A stretch of DNA of 64,000 bases from JAMIFV01 sp035906055 (GTDB lineage Bacteria; Pseudomonadota; Alphaproteobacteria; Rickettsiales; JABCZZ01), in contig JAMIFV010000043.1 in NCBI GenBank assembly GCA_035906055.1, positions 1 to 64,000 on the forward strand, written 5' to 3'. A model generated the notes under the pieces. The model was not told where the DNA came from and ran no database searches. It was given only the letters and a program-made list of their open reading frames with translations. The position numbers and the translations under genes are program-made. This document shows positions 8,554-15,491 of the stretch, one piece after another (position 1 is the first letter of the stretch; every line of letters begins with the position of its first letter).

Positions 8554-9222
8554 TCATCCCCTGAATCCGGTCGCCACCAGGAATGTCTCCGCCGAGTCCT
8601 GACGCGAGGCCTTGGGCTTCACATGCTTTACCACCGCGAAATGTTTCTTCACCTCAGCCAGCAGCCCGCTCTGCGCACCGCCCTGCCACACCTTGGCCAC
8701 GAACACGCCGCCGGGTTTGAGCACTTCGCAGGCGAACTGGAACGCGGCTTCCACCAGCACCATGATGCGGATATGGTCGAGGTTCTGGTTGCCCGAAGCA
8801 TTGGGAGCCATGTCGGAAAGCACGATATCCGCTCTGCCCATTTTCGCCTTGAGGATTTCCGGCGCCGCGTCGCCCATGAAGTCCATCATGATGAGGTCAG
8901 CCCCCGGCACTGCCGGAATTTCCAGCAGGTCGATACCGATCACATTGCCTTCGCCGCAGCGCTGCACCGCCACCTGCGCCCAGCCGCCGGGCGCGGCACC
9001 GAGGTCCACCACATGCTTACCCTTGGCAAGGAATTGCAGCTTGTCGTCTATCTCGATGAGTTTAAATGCCGCGCGTGAGCGATAACCTTCCTGCCTGGCC
9101 CGCTGCACATAAGGATCATTCAGTTGTCGCTGCAACCAGCGCGCCGACGAATTGCTGCGGCTCTTCGCGGTCTTTACGCGCACGGTCATGCCGCGCGTGC
9201 CCGATTTTTTCTTCTCTGTCAT
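8554..9222 (-). CDS. rlmE: 23S rRNA (uridine-2'-O)-methyltransferase
   Basis: RlmE (RrmJ/FtsJ) methylates U2552 in the A-loop of 23S rRNA, late in 50S assembly. I chose the ATG at 9222 (MTEKKKSGTRG), giving 222 residues, because an upstream in-frame start would add a non-conserved hydrophobic stretch. SAM motif I is VVDLGAAPGGWAQVA, and the K-D-K-E catalytic set is Lys54, Asp137 (LSDMAPNASG), Lys177 (VAKVWQGG) and Glu212 (AETFLVATGFR). It stands downstream of the ribosomal operon but is separated from it by a terminator. Confidence 0.96.
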   Translation of the reverse strand: MTEKKKSGTRGMTVRVKTAKSRSNSSARWLQRQLNDPYVQRARQEGYRSRAAFKLIEIDDKLQFLAKGKHVVDLGAAPGGWAQVAVQRCGEGNVIGIDLLEIPAVPGADLIMMDFMGDAAPEILKAKMGRADIVLSDMAPNASGNQNLDHIRIMVLVEAAFQFACEVLKPGGVFVAKVWQGGAQSGLLAEVKKHFAVVKHVKPKASRQDSAETFLVATGFRG

Positions 9223-9250
9223 AGTTTTATATACCAATACCCAGGACAAT

Positions 9251-9282
9251 AAAAAACCCCTTCTTTATGGGAAGGGGTTCTT
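9251..9282 (-). terminator. Rho-independent terminator closing the S10 operon after rplX
   Basis: Perfect 9-base arms aaccccttc (9255-9263) and gaaggggtt (9271-9279) enclose a 7-base loop. On the minus strand the stem is followed directly by a run of T. It lies 23 bases downstream of the rplX stop, so the long ribosomal transcript ends here and does not run into rplE. Confidence 0.88.
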
Positions 9283-9304
9283 AATTTCAGTATCAAAAAG
9301 CCGC

Positions 9305-9628
9305 TTACGCTACGGTCTCACCGGAACGGCGCGCAATACGCACCTTGGAGCCGTCTGCCTGCAGTTTGTAACCAACGCGGGTGGCTTTGCCTTCTTTGGG
9401 GTCAACCAGCGCAACGTTGGAAATGTGCAGGGAAGCTTCCTTGCTGATGATGCCTGCAGCGCCGTCTTTGTCAGCGCGCTTGTGCTTCTTCATGACGTTC
9501 ACGCCGGATACCACTACACGGTCGCTCTCGCGGATCACGGAAAGCACTTCACCCTTCTTGCCCTTGTCTTTGCCGGTGATAACGATCACGTTATCGCCTT
9601 TTTTGATTTTCAGTTTTTTCTGCGTCAT
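9305..9628 (-). CDS. rplX: 50S ribosomal protein L24
   Basis: L24 is an early 23S rRNA-binding protein that starts 50S assembly. The 107-residue chain has the KOW motif KKGDNVIVITGKDKGKKGEV near its N-terminus and the conserved HKRADKDGAAGIISKEASLHISNVA region. It is the last gene of the ribosomal run here and is followed by a terminator rather than by rplE, which normally comes next. A palindromic repeat fills the 73 bases between it and rplN. Confidence 0.98.
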   Translation of the reverse strand: MTQKKLKIKKGDNVIVITGKDKGKKGEVLSVIRESDRVVVSGVNVMKKHKRADKDGAAGIISKEASLHISNVALVDPKEGKATRVGYKLQADGSKVRIARRSGETVA

Positions 9629-9637
9629 AAAAAATCC

Positions 9638-9699
9638 GTTGTTCGTTGTTAGTTATTGGTTGTTAGTCATCCATGAACGAACAACTAACAACTAACAAC
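9638..9699. repeat. GTTGTT-type imperfect inverted repeat, copy 1 (rplN-rplX gap)
   Basis: The gap holds gttgttcgttgttagtt on the left and its near complement (aacgaacaactaacaac and onwards) on the right around a short loop, able to form a long hairpin in the operon mRNA. A second copy lies at 16541-16600 between rpsJ and tuf. The same short unit, GTTGTT(A/C)G, is repeated within each arm. Confidence 0.75.
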
Positions 9700-9701
9700 C
9701 G

Positions 9702-10070
9702 TTATAATACTTCCGGCGCGAGCGAAACGATCTTCATGAACGATTTCGCACGCAGTTCGCGAACTACCGGGCCGAAGATACGGGTGCCGATGGGCTCGTT
9801 GTCCTTGCTGATAAGAACGGCCGCGTTGCGGTCGAAGCGGATAGCGCTGCCGTCCGGGCGGCGTACGGATGCAGCAGTGCGCACGATAACGGCGCGGTGC
9901 ACCTGGCCCTTCTTCACTTTGCCGCGGGGAATCGCGTCCTTGATGGACACGACGATCACGTCACCTACGGTCGCGGTCTTGCGCTTGGAACCACCCAGCA
10001 CTTTGATGCACTGCACGCGCTTTGCGCCGGAGTTGTCAGCCACATCGAGGTTGGTTTGCATCTGAATCAT
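9702..10070 (-). CDS. rplN: 50S ribosomal protein L14
   Basis: This 122-residue protein of standard length starts MIQMQTNLDVADNSGAKRVQCIKVLGGSKRKTA, the L14 signature, and ends with LAPEVL. L14 contacts 16S rRNA at an intersubunit bridge. It follows rpsQ after 41 bases in the usual S17-L14-L24 order. Confidence 0.98.
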   Translation of the reverse strand: MIQMQTNLDVADNSGAKRVQCIKVLGGSKRKTATVGDVIVVSIKDAIPRGKVKKGQVHRAVIVRTAASVRRPDGSAIRFDRNAAVLISKDNEPIGTRIFGPVVRELRAKSFMKIVSLAPEVL

Positions 10071-10111
10071 AGTCTTGTCCTTTCGATAATCCGCTTAAAC
10101 GGTCATCATTC

Positions 10112-10342
10112 TTATTCGTAAACCACAGCCCATTTCTTGGATTTGGAGATCGGACGGGATTCAACGATCTTCACCGTGTCGCCAACCTTGAACTTGTTCT
10201 GCTCGTCATGCGCGGCATATTTTTTGCTGCTGCGAACGGTCTTCTTGTAGATGGGGTGCGTAAAGCGGCGCTCAACACGAACCGTAACGGTCTTGTCTGC
10301 CTTGTCGCTGGTCACTACACCCTGCAATATACGTTTGGGCAT
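10112..10342 (-). CDS. rpsQ: 30S ribosomal protein S17
   Basis: This 76-residue primary 16S rRNA-binding protein has the OB-fold signatures MPKRILQGVVTSDKADKTVTV and HDEQNKFKVGDTVKIVESRPISKSK. Its length is typical of alphaproteobacterial S17. It starts 9 bases after the rpmC stop in the standard L29-S17-L14 order. Confidence 0.98.
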   Translation of the reverse strand: MPKRILQGVVTSDKADKTVTVRVERRFTHPIYKKTVRSSKKYAAHDEQNKFKVGDTVKIVESRPISKSKKWAVVYE

Positions 10343-10351
10343 GATCTACTC

Positions 10352-10651
10352 CTATTCAGCTTTCTTTTTAGCAGGCGCTTTTTTCGCCTTGGTTTCTTTG
10401 GCAGCACTTGCGGGAGCCTTAGCCTTGGCTGCTTTAGCAGGCTTGGCTGCGCCAGCATTTTTCTGCTGGGGATCGTTCATCACCGTCTTGATACGGGCGA
10501 TCTCTTTGCGTACGGCGCTGAAGCGCGAAACCTTCACGGTCTCGCCGCTGGCGGACTGGAAACGCAGGTTGAAAAGCTCTTTCCTGAGGGTAACAGCCAT
10601 TTCCTTCAGTTCATCGGCAGTCTTGCCGCGAATATCAGCAATCTGGGTCAT
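10352..10651 (-). CDS. rpmC: 50S ribosomal protein L29 with a long Lys/Ala tail
   Basis: The first 65 or so residues are a normal L29 (ADIRGKTADELKEMAVTLRKELFNLRFQ), which sits near the peptide exit tunnel. The protein then runs on for about 35 residues of almost pure Lys, Ala and Pro, giving 99 residues against the usual 60-70. Such basic extensions occur in some alphaproteobacterial L29 proteins and are probably disordered. It is separated from rplP by 2 bases. Confidence 0.96.
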   Translation of the reverse strand: MTQIADIRGKTADELKEMAVTLRKELFNLRFQSASGETVKVSRFSAVRKEIARIKTVMNDPQQKNAGAAKPAKAAKAKAPASAAKETKAKKAPAKKKAE

Positions 10652-10653
10652 AC

Positions 10654-11070
10654 TCAGTGTTCTCCTACGCGAGCAATGAATTTGGTTTTGATCGGCAGCT
10701 TAGCGGCAGCGCGCTCGAACGCTTCGCGTGCTACGGCTTCGGAAACACCGTCGATCTCGAACATTACACGGCCGGGCTTTACGCGGCATACCCAGAATTC
10801 CACGGAACCTTTACCGGAACCCATGCGCACTTCGGCGGGCTTGCGGGTAACAGGAACGTCCGGGAAGATACGGATCCAGAGACGGCCAACGCGCTTAACG
10901 TGGCGGGAGATTGCACGGCGGGCCGCCTCGATCTGGCGGGCGGTCACACGTTCCGGCTCCAGAGCCTTGAGGCCGTATTCGCCAAAATTGAGGGCGAAGC
11001 CACCCTTGGCATTGCCATGGATACGGCCCTTATGTGCCTTACGAAACTTGGTTTTTTTAGGTTGCATCAT
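10654..11070 (-). CDS. rplP: 50S ribosomal protein L16
   Basis: This 138-residue protein begins with the L16 signature MQPKKTKFRKAHKGRIHGNAKGG and contains the conserved RIWIRIFPDVPVT-type segment and RMGSGKG. L16 helps shape the A site of the peptidyl-transferase centre. Two adjacent Met codons make the start ambiguous by one residue. Unusually, 128 bases separate it from rpsC, a junction normally only a few bases long; see the promoter candidate in that gap. Confidence 0.98.
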   Translation of the reverse strand: MMQPKKTKFRKAHKGRIHGNAKGGFALNFGEYGLKALEPERVTARQIEAARRAISRHVKRVGRLWIRIFPDVPVTRKPAEVRMGSGKGSVEFWVCRVKPGRVMFEIDGVSEAVAREAFERAAAKLPIKTKFIARVGEH

Positions 11071-11099
11071 AATATTATGTTCCCAAATAGAGGGGCAGA

Positions 11100-11127
11100 C
11101 TTATACAGGATTTTTTCAGGAAAGCAA
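11100..11127 (-). promoter_or_regulatory. candidate internal promoter upstream of rplP
   Basis: On the minus strand a TTGCTT -35 box (11127-11122) and a TATAAG -10 box (11105-11100) lie 16 bases apart in the unusually long rpsC-rplP gap. The rest of the gap (11128-11198) carries an imperfect tcagg/cctga inverted repeat. This is a consensus match by eye only. Confidence 0.4.
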
Positions 11128-11198
11128 CGGGATTCACCCCTTTTTCCCTGATTTCTCATGCTTTTTTCCGCTCGCCTATAACTCCTTCTCTTACCGTA

Positions 11199-11888
11199 TT
11201 AAATCAACTCGTTGCCGGTGGTGCGTTCAACGTCTTTCTTATCCTGCGCCATGGGGTCGTGGGCCATGATCTCGCCCTTGAACACCCACACCTTGATACC
11301 GATGATACCATAGGTGGTAAGCGCCTGAGCTACGCCGTAATCCACGTCAGCACGCAGGGTATGAAGGGGCACGCGGCCTTCGCGGTACCATTCCATACGG
11401 GCGATTTCGTTACCGCCGAGACGGCCGGAGCAGTTGATTCGGATACCGAGCGCACCCAGACGCAGTGCGGACTGCACGGCGCGCTTCATGGCGCGACGGA
11501 ATGCGATACGGCGTTCGAGCTGCTGCGCGATGCCTTCTGCAATGAGGGTGGAGTCGATCTCGGGCTTGCGGATTTCTACGATGTTAAGATGAATTTCATC
11601 CTTCGTGAGCTTACCGAGGTCTTTCTTGATCTTTTCAATATCAGCGCCTTTTTTGCCGATCACCACGCCCGGGCGGGCAGTGTGGATGGTGATGCGCGCC
11701 TTTTTGGTGGGGCGCTCGATGATAATGCGGCTGATGCCTGCGCTGCCGAGGCTTTTCTTGAGGTATTTGCGGATACCGATATCTTCATGCAGCTTACCTG
11801 CAAAGTCGCCGCCTGCGGCAAACCAGCGGGAATCCCAGGTGCGGTTTACGCCAATACGCAGACCAATCGGATTAATCTTTTGACCCAT
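11199..11888 (-). CDS. rpsC: 30S ribosomal protein S3
   Basis: The 229-residue S3 has the family start MGQKINPIGLRIGVNRTWDSRW, a KH domain with the VIGKKGADIEKIKKDL loop, and the C-terminal domain (GRLGGNEIARMEWYREGRVPLHTLRADVDYG) that lines the mRNA entry channel. It starts 3 bases after the rplV stop. Confidence 0.98.
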   Translation of the reverse strand: MGQKINPIGLRIGVNRTWDSRWFAAGGDFAGKLHEDIGIRKYLKKSLGSAGISRIIIERPTKKARITIHTARPGVVIGKKGADIEKIKKDLGKLTKDEIHLNIVEIRKPEIDSTLIAEGIAQQLERRIAFRRAMKRAVQSALRLGALGIRINCSGRLGGNEIARMEWYREGRVPLHTLRADVDYGVAQALTTYGIIGIKVWVFKGEIMAHDPMAQDKKDVERTTGNELI

Positions 11889-11891
11889 TAC

Positions 11892-12260
11892 TTACTCCCC
11901 TTTTTCGCGCAGGATGATGGTGAGGTTAGAGAACGGCTTGAAGATACGAGCGCCACGGCCGCGTGCGCGGGTATGCATACGTTTCATCACCAAGCTCTTG
12001 CCGACCCATGCTTCTGCAATCACGAGATCGTCTACGTTCATGTTGAAATTGTTTTCAGCGTTTGCCACGGCGGACTGCACAGCCTTGCGCACGTCACCGG
12101 CGATACGCTTGTTGCTGAATGCCAGCTGGATGAGCGCCTGCTCTACCTTCATGCCGCGGATGAGACCAGCCACCACATTGAGCTTGATGGGGCTGACGCG
12201 CACGCGATTCAGGATCGCCTTCGCCTCTACCACATCAGATTTCTTTTTCTGCTTCGCCAT
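11892..12260 (-). CDS. rplV: 50S ribosomal protein L22
   Basis: This 122-residue L22 has RVRVSPIKLNVVAGLIRGMKVEQA near the start and the beta-hairpin loop KRMHTRARGRGARI that reaches into the exit tunnel (macrolide contact). About ten extra residues (MAKQKKKSDV) precede the standard start. It lies between rpsS and rpsC in the canonical order. Confidence 0.98.
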   Translation of the reverse strand: MAKQKKKSDVVEAKAILNRVRVSPIKLNVVAGLIRGMKVEQALIQLAFSNKRIAGDVRKAVQSAVANAENNFNMNVDDLVIAEAWVGKSLVMKRMHTRARGRGARIFKPFSNLTIILREKGE

Positions 12261-12277
12261 ACTATCTGTCCTTTAGC

Positions 12278-12553
12278 TTACGCTGCTTTCTTGTCGCCGC
12301 CACCATGCGCCTGGAACAGGCGCGAGGGAGCGAATTCACCGAATTTGTGGCCGACCATTTCTTCGGTCACAAGCACGGGGATAAACTTTTTGCCGTTATA
12401 CACACCGAACGTGAGGTTCACGAACTGCGGCAGGATGGTGGAACGGCGGGACCAGATCTGGATGATCTGGTTACGACCGCTGGCGCGGGCCTTCTCTGCC
12501 TTTGCAAGCAGGTAACCATCAACGAACGGGCCTTTCCAAACTGAACGAGCCAT
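12278..12553 (-). CDS. rpsS: 30S ribosomal protein S19
   Basis: The 91-residue S19 starts MARSVWKGPFVDGYLL and contains the family motif IWSRRSTILPQFV and the GHKFGEFAPSR segment. It sits in the 30S head next to S13. Length is normal. It begins 10 bases after the end of rplB. Confidence 0.98.
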   Translation of the reverse strand: MARSVWKGPFVDGYLLAKAEKARASGRNQIIQIWSRRSTILPQFVNLTFGVYNGKKFIPVLVTEEMVGHKFGEFAPSRLFQAHGGGDKKAA

Positions 12554-12563
12554 ATATTACTCC

Positions 12564-13397
12564 TTATACTTTCTTCTTGTGGCGGCTGCGGACAATGAAA
12601 TTATCCGTGCGCTTATTCTTACGGGTCTTGTTACCCTTGGTGCCCTTGCCCCATGGCGTAACGGGATGACGGCCACCGCTCGTGCGGCCTTCACCACCAC
12701 CATGCGGATGGTCTACCGGGTTCATCGCCACACCGCGTACGCAGGGGCGAATGCCTTTCCAGCGGCTGCGACCGGCCTTACCGATCGTTTCGTTCTGGTG
12801 GTCTGGGTTGGATACGGCACCGATGGTGGCCATGCACTCACCCTTAACTACGCGAACTTCGCCAGAGCGCAGCTTGAGCTGCACCATACCGGAGTCTTTG
12901 CTCACGAGCTGCACGTACGCACCGGCGGCGCGAGCCATCTGGCCGCCCTTGCCGGGCTTCATTTCCACGTTATGCACGATGGTGCCAACGGGGATGTTAC
13001 GAAGCTGCATGGCAAAACCGGGCTTTACGTCGGTCTTTTCACCGGAGCAGATCACATCACCGACAGCAAGGCGCTGCGGAGCGAGAATATAAGAGAGTTC
13101 GCCGTCCTTGTATTTGAGGAGCGCGATAAACGCGGAACGGTTGGGATCGTATTCGATACGCTCAACAGTCGCATCAACATCGAACTTGTTGCGCTTGAAA
13201 TCCACGAAACGGTAACGCTGCTTGTGGCCACCGCCTACGCGGAAAGCGGTGATGCGGCCAGTATTGCTGCGGCCGCCGGTTTTGCTGATACCTTCGGTCA
13301 GGGACTTAACGGGGTCACCTTTCCACAGGTCTGCACGGTCTACTTTTACCAGGCCACGAAGCGATTTCGTGACGGGTTTATAGGTTTTTAGCGCCAT
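12564..13397 (-). CDS. rplB: 50S ribosomal protein L2
   Basis: The 277-residue L2 has the family start MALKTYKPVTKSLRGLV, the RNA-binding and SH3-like domains, and the C-terminal signature RGVAMNPVDHPHGGGEGRTSGG containing the essential His of the peptidyl-transferase region. Normally rplB follows rplW almost without a gap; here a VapBC module and a terminator separate them, and rplB has an AAGGA ribosome site and a plausible promoter of its own. Confidence 0.98.
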   Translation of the reverse strand: MALKTYKPVTKSLRGLVKVDRADLWKGDPVKSLTEGISKTGGRSNTGRITAFRVGGGHKQRYRFVDFKRNKFDVDATVERIEYDPNRSAFIALLKYKDGELSYILAPQRLAVGDVICSGEKTDVKPGFAMQLRNIPVGTIVHNVEMKPGKGGQMARAAGAYVQLVSKDSGMVQLKLRSGEVRVVKGECMATIGAVSNPDHQNETIGKAGRSRWKGIRPCVRGVAMNPVDHPHGGGEGRTSGGRHPVTPWGKGTKGNKTRKNKRTDNFIVRSRHKKKV

Positions 13398-13454
13398 AAC
13401 TACATCCTTATGTTTTGCGGCTGCTTTTTATACCCTTTTTATAAAGGGAGTCGC

Positions 13455-13482
13455 TTTATAGCCATTGTTACAAAAAATGCAA
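13455..13482 (-). promoter_or_regulatory. candidate promoter for the rplB-rplX half of the operon
   Basis: On the minus strand TTGCAT (13482-13477) and TATAAA (13460-13455) are spaced 16 bases apart, about 60 bases upstream of the rplB ATG and downstream of the vapC stop. Because a terminator follows rplW, the second half of the S10 operon needs a promoter; this is the best match in the gap. An alternative is readthrough from the vapBC promoter. Confidence 0.5.
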
Positions 13483-13509
13483 ATGGAATCTTTGGAAAAA
13501 AGTCAAAAG

Positions 13510-13917
13510 CTATGGCGCTATCAGTTTAACCTGCGGAAAATAGCCCTGATAGCGGGTTACATCACGGGTAAGCAGGGGAAGTTTTGTCACGGACGCATGG
13601 GCACCGATGAAAAAATCGGGTAGAGCCATCACGCGCTGCCCTCCACGCTGCCGGTAAAGCCAATGCGCCTTCGCCGCTAAAAAAGCTGCTTCCCAAGGCA
13701 AGTCCTGCCTTATCAGTCCGGCTTCTGCTATGATTGTATCCAACAGGCTGGCTGATGAAAAGCGATACGATATTTCGGCATAAATAATTGGGTTTATTAT
13801 CAGCATATTATCAACTGACAATGCCGCTATTTTTCCTGATGACCAACCATACCACTCAGAATTCTCTGTAAAAAGATCCAGCAGAATATTGCTGTCAACC
13901 AGTATGCTATCCATCAC
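13510..13917 (-). CDS. vapC: VapC-family PIN-domain toxin
   Basis: This 135-residue protein has the PIN ribonuclease fold with all four acidic residues: Asp8 (LVDSNILLD), Glu48 (YAEISY), Asp101 (LPDFFIGAHA) and Asp119 (LTRDVTRYQGYFP). VapC toxins cleave specific RNAs, often initiator tRNA, and stop translation. It overlaps vapB by 4 bases. Its base composition is more AT-rich than the ribosomal genes on both sides, which suggests acquisition by transfer. Confidence 0.93.
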   Translation of the reverse strand: MMDSILVDSNILLDLFTENSEWYGWSSGKIAALSVDNMLIINPIIYAEISYRFSSASLLDTIIAEAGLIRQDLPWEAAFLAAKAHWLYRQRGGQRVMALPDFFIGAHASVTKLPLLTRDVTRYQGYFPQVKLIAP

Positions 13918-14144
13918 CCCTCGCCGCGGGTCAGGCGCATTATCTCATCAGTATTCACGGAGATATCCCCTTTGCCGCGCAATGCTTCCACAATACGCGA
14001 GCCACGCGCCAGTGGCTTTGAAGCGGGGTGAACCACCAGTTCGCCATGCTTCAGGGTAAATTCCACTTCCGTATGCGGGTGTAAACCGCATAAGTCGCGG
14101 AACTCTTTAGGGATTGTAACCTGCCCTTTGGTGGTGATCATCAT
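13914..14144 (-). CDS. vapB: VapB-family antitoxin (AbrB/MazE-type DNA-binding)
   Basis: This 76-residue antitoxin begins MMITTKGQVTIPKEFRDLCGL, the swapped-hairpin AbrB/SpoVT fold that binds DNA. The C-terminal tail (GKGDISVNTDEIMRLTRG) would wrap the toxin. A longer frame reaching 14219 exists but has no family support, and the start at 14144 leaves the palindromic operator outside the gene. It is co-translated with vapC through a 4-base overlap. Confidence 0.93.
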   Translation of the reverse strand: MMITTKGQVTIPKEFRDLCGLHPHTEVEFTLKHGELVVHPASKPLARGSRIVEALRGKGDISVNTDEIMRLTRGEG

Positions 14145-14145
14145 A

Positions 14146-14204
14146 GTAATACCTATTGGTAAGAGTATTACCTGCATGGTATTACTTTTGGGCAGGAAAG
14201 TCAA
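14146..14204 (-). promoter_or_regulatory. vapBC promoter with overlapping inverted-repeat operator
   Basis: On the minus strand TTGACT (14204-14199) and TACCAT (14181-14176) are spaced 17 bases. gtaatacc at 14146-14153 and its exact complement ggtattac at 14178-14185 form an 8-base inverted repeat, and a third half-site gtattac lies at 14165-14171. The repeat overlaps the -10 box, as expected for VapB autorepression. The rest of the gap up to the rplW terminator (14205-14390) is AT-rich and holds nothing else I can name. Confidence 0.65.
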
Positions 14205-14390
14205 GAATACTTCTGTCACAAGCTCTTAACTATAGTGATTCCAATTAATAACATTACACAAGTAATTCCCCGACTTCTGGCAAAATTAGGCATAATGTTC
14301 AAAATTATTTAGAGCAAAGAGACTCCTCGCCAAAACAACGAACAGGCAGACAAGGTGGCGGCAGCTAAACTACGCCACATCTCTACTAAA

Positions 14391-14430
14391 ACAAAAAGGG
14401 CTTTTCGGAACTATATCCGAAAAGCCCTTT
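14391..14430 (-). terminator. Rho-independent terminator after rplW
   Basis: Perfect 15-base arms at 14395-14409 and 14416-14430 (aaagggcttttcgga and its complement) flank a 6-base loop. On the minus strand the stem is followed by TTTTTGTTTT. It is 20 bases downstream of rplW and splits the S10 operon in two. The A-rich other side means it could also work in the opposite direction. Confidence 0.88.
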
Positions 14431-14450
14431 CTAAAGCATTTAACTAAGGC

Positions 14451-14783
14451 TTAAGCCACGCCACTGCTTAAATCGATCGACTGGCCCTTTTCGAGGGTTA
14501 CAATCGCTTTTTTGAAATCTTCACGTTTGCCAAAAGTGCCGCGGAAGCCTTTGGTTTTCCCTTCAACATTAATGGTATTCACACTAACAACGTTAACCTT
14601 GAAGAGGGCTTCCACTGCCTGCTTCACCTGCGTCTTGGTGGCGTCGGCAGCAACACGGAACACGATCTTGTTCTGCTCGCTGAGCATGGTTGCCTTTTCG
14701 GTAATCACCGGGCGGGAAAGAACGTTGTAGAAAACTTCCTTCATTACCGGCGCGCCTTTTGCTTCTTTCTTTGCTTTTGCCAT
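14451..14783 (-). CDS. rplW: 50S ribosomal protein L23
   Basis: This 110-residue L23 contains the conserved LSRPVITEKATMLSEQNKIVFRVA and VVSVNTINVEGKTKGFRGTFGKREDFKKAIVTL regions. L23 sits at the tunnel exit and docks trigger factor and SRP. A short basic N-terminal extension (MAKAKKEAKGAP) makes it slightly longer than usual. It is the last gene before the terminator and the VapBC insertion. Confidence 0.98.
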   Translation of the reverse strand: MAKAKKEAKGAPVMKEVFYNVLSRPVITEKATMLSEQNKIVFRVAADATKTQVKQAVEALFKVNVVSVNTINVEGKTKGFRGTFGKREDFKKAIVTLEKGQSIDLSSGVA

Positions 14784-14795
14784 GATCCTAGCTCC

Positions 14796-15416
14796 TTACG
14801 ACAGGCGCGCTTCCAGGAACGCAACGGCGTCCTTGGTGAGCACGAGTTCATTGTGGTTGAGAATATCGTACACGTTCGCACCCTGGCTCGGCAGTACATC
14901 CACGCCCTTGATGTTGCGTGCTGCTTTGGCGAAAGCCTCGTCGAGCTCCGCGCCGCCGATGATGAGGGGCTTGGTAAAGCCGAATTTTTCGAAAGCGGCG
15001 GCCATAACCTTGGTCTTGGCTTCCTTTACCTTGAGGGAGTCCACGATCACCAGCTTGCCCTTAGCCTGTTTGTCGGACAGTGCGATACGCAGCGCGAGGT
15101 CACGGATCTTCTTGTTCAGGCTGATCGCATGACTGCGCACAACCGGACCGAAGATGGTCGCACCGCCACGGAACTGCGGGGAGCGCAGCGAACCGGCACG
15201 GGCACGGCCCGAACCCTTCTGCTTCCACGGCTTCTTGGTGGTGCCGCTGATTTCGCTGACGCCCTTGGTCTTGTGGGTGCCTGCCTGCTTCTTGGCACGC
15301 TGGTATTGTACCATACGCGCAAGGATGTCCTTGCGGAACGGTGCACCGAATACGGCGTCAGAGAGCTCGATGTCCCCTGCGGCCTTGTTTTCCAGTGTCT
15401 TTACTGCGACTTTCAT
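14796..15416 (-). CDS. rplD: 50S ribosomal protein L4
   Basis: I chose the ATG at 15416 (MKVAVKTLENKAAGDIELSDAVFG), which gives a normal 206 residues; the upstream frame runs into a palindromic repeat. The tunnel-reaching loop KPWKQKGSGRARAGSLRSPQFRGGA is intact, as are the C-terminal DVLPSQGANVYDILNHNELVLTKDAV motifs. In some bacteria L4 also represses the S10 operon; no leader site can be seen here. Confidence 0.97.
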   Translation of the reverse strand: MKVAVKTLENKAAGDIELSDAVFGAPFRKDILARMVQYQRAKKQAGTHKTKGVSEISGTTKKPWKQKGSGRARAGSLRSPQFRGGATIFGPVVRSHAISLNKKIRDLALRIALSDKQAKGKLVIVDSLKVKEAKTKVMAAAFEKFGFTKPLIIGGAELDEAFAKAARNIKGVDVLPSQGANVYDILNHNELVLTKDAVAFLEARLS

Positions 15417-15433
15417 ATTTTCCTCTTTTTTCT

Positions 15434-15488
15434 CGTACTCGGTACTCGGCAATCCGTACTCAAAACCGAGTACGCGGTACCGAGTACG
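15434..15488. repeat. CCGAGTAC palindromic repeat, copy 1 (rplC-rplD gap)
   Basis: Twelve-base perfect arms cgtactcggtac (15434-15445) and gtaccgagtacg (15477-15488) flank a second nested copy of the same unit. The 20-base string CCGAGTACGCGGTACCGAGT at 15466-15485 recurs exactly, in the other orientation, at 24553-24572 beside purE. This marks a dispersed palindromic element sitting between two essential genes. Confidence 0.85.
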
Positions 15489-15491
15489 TTT

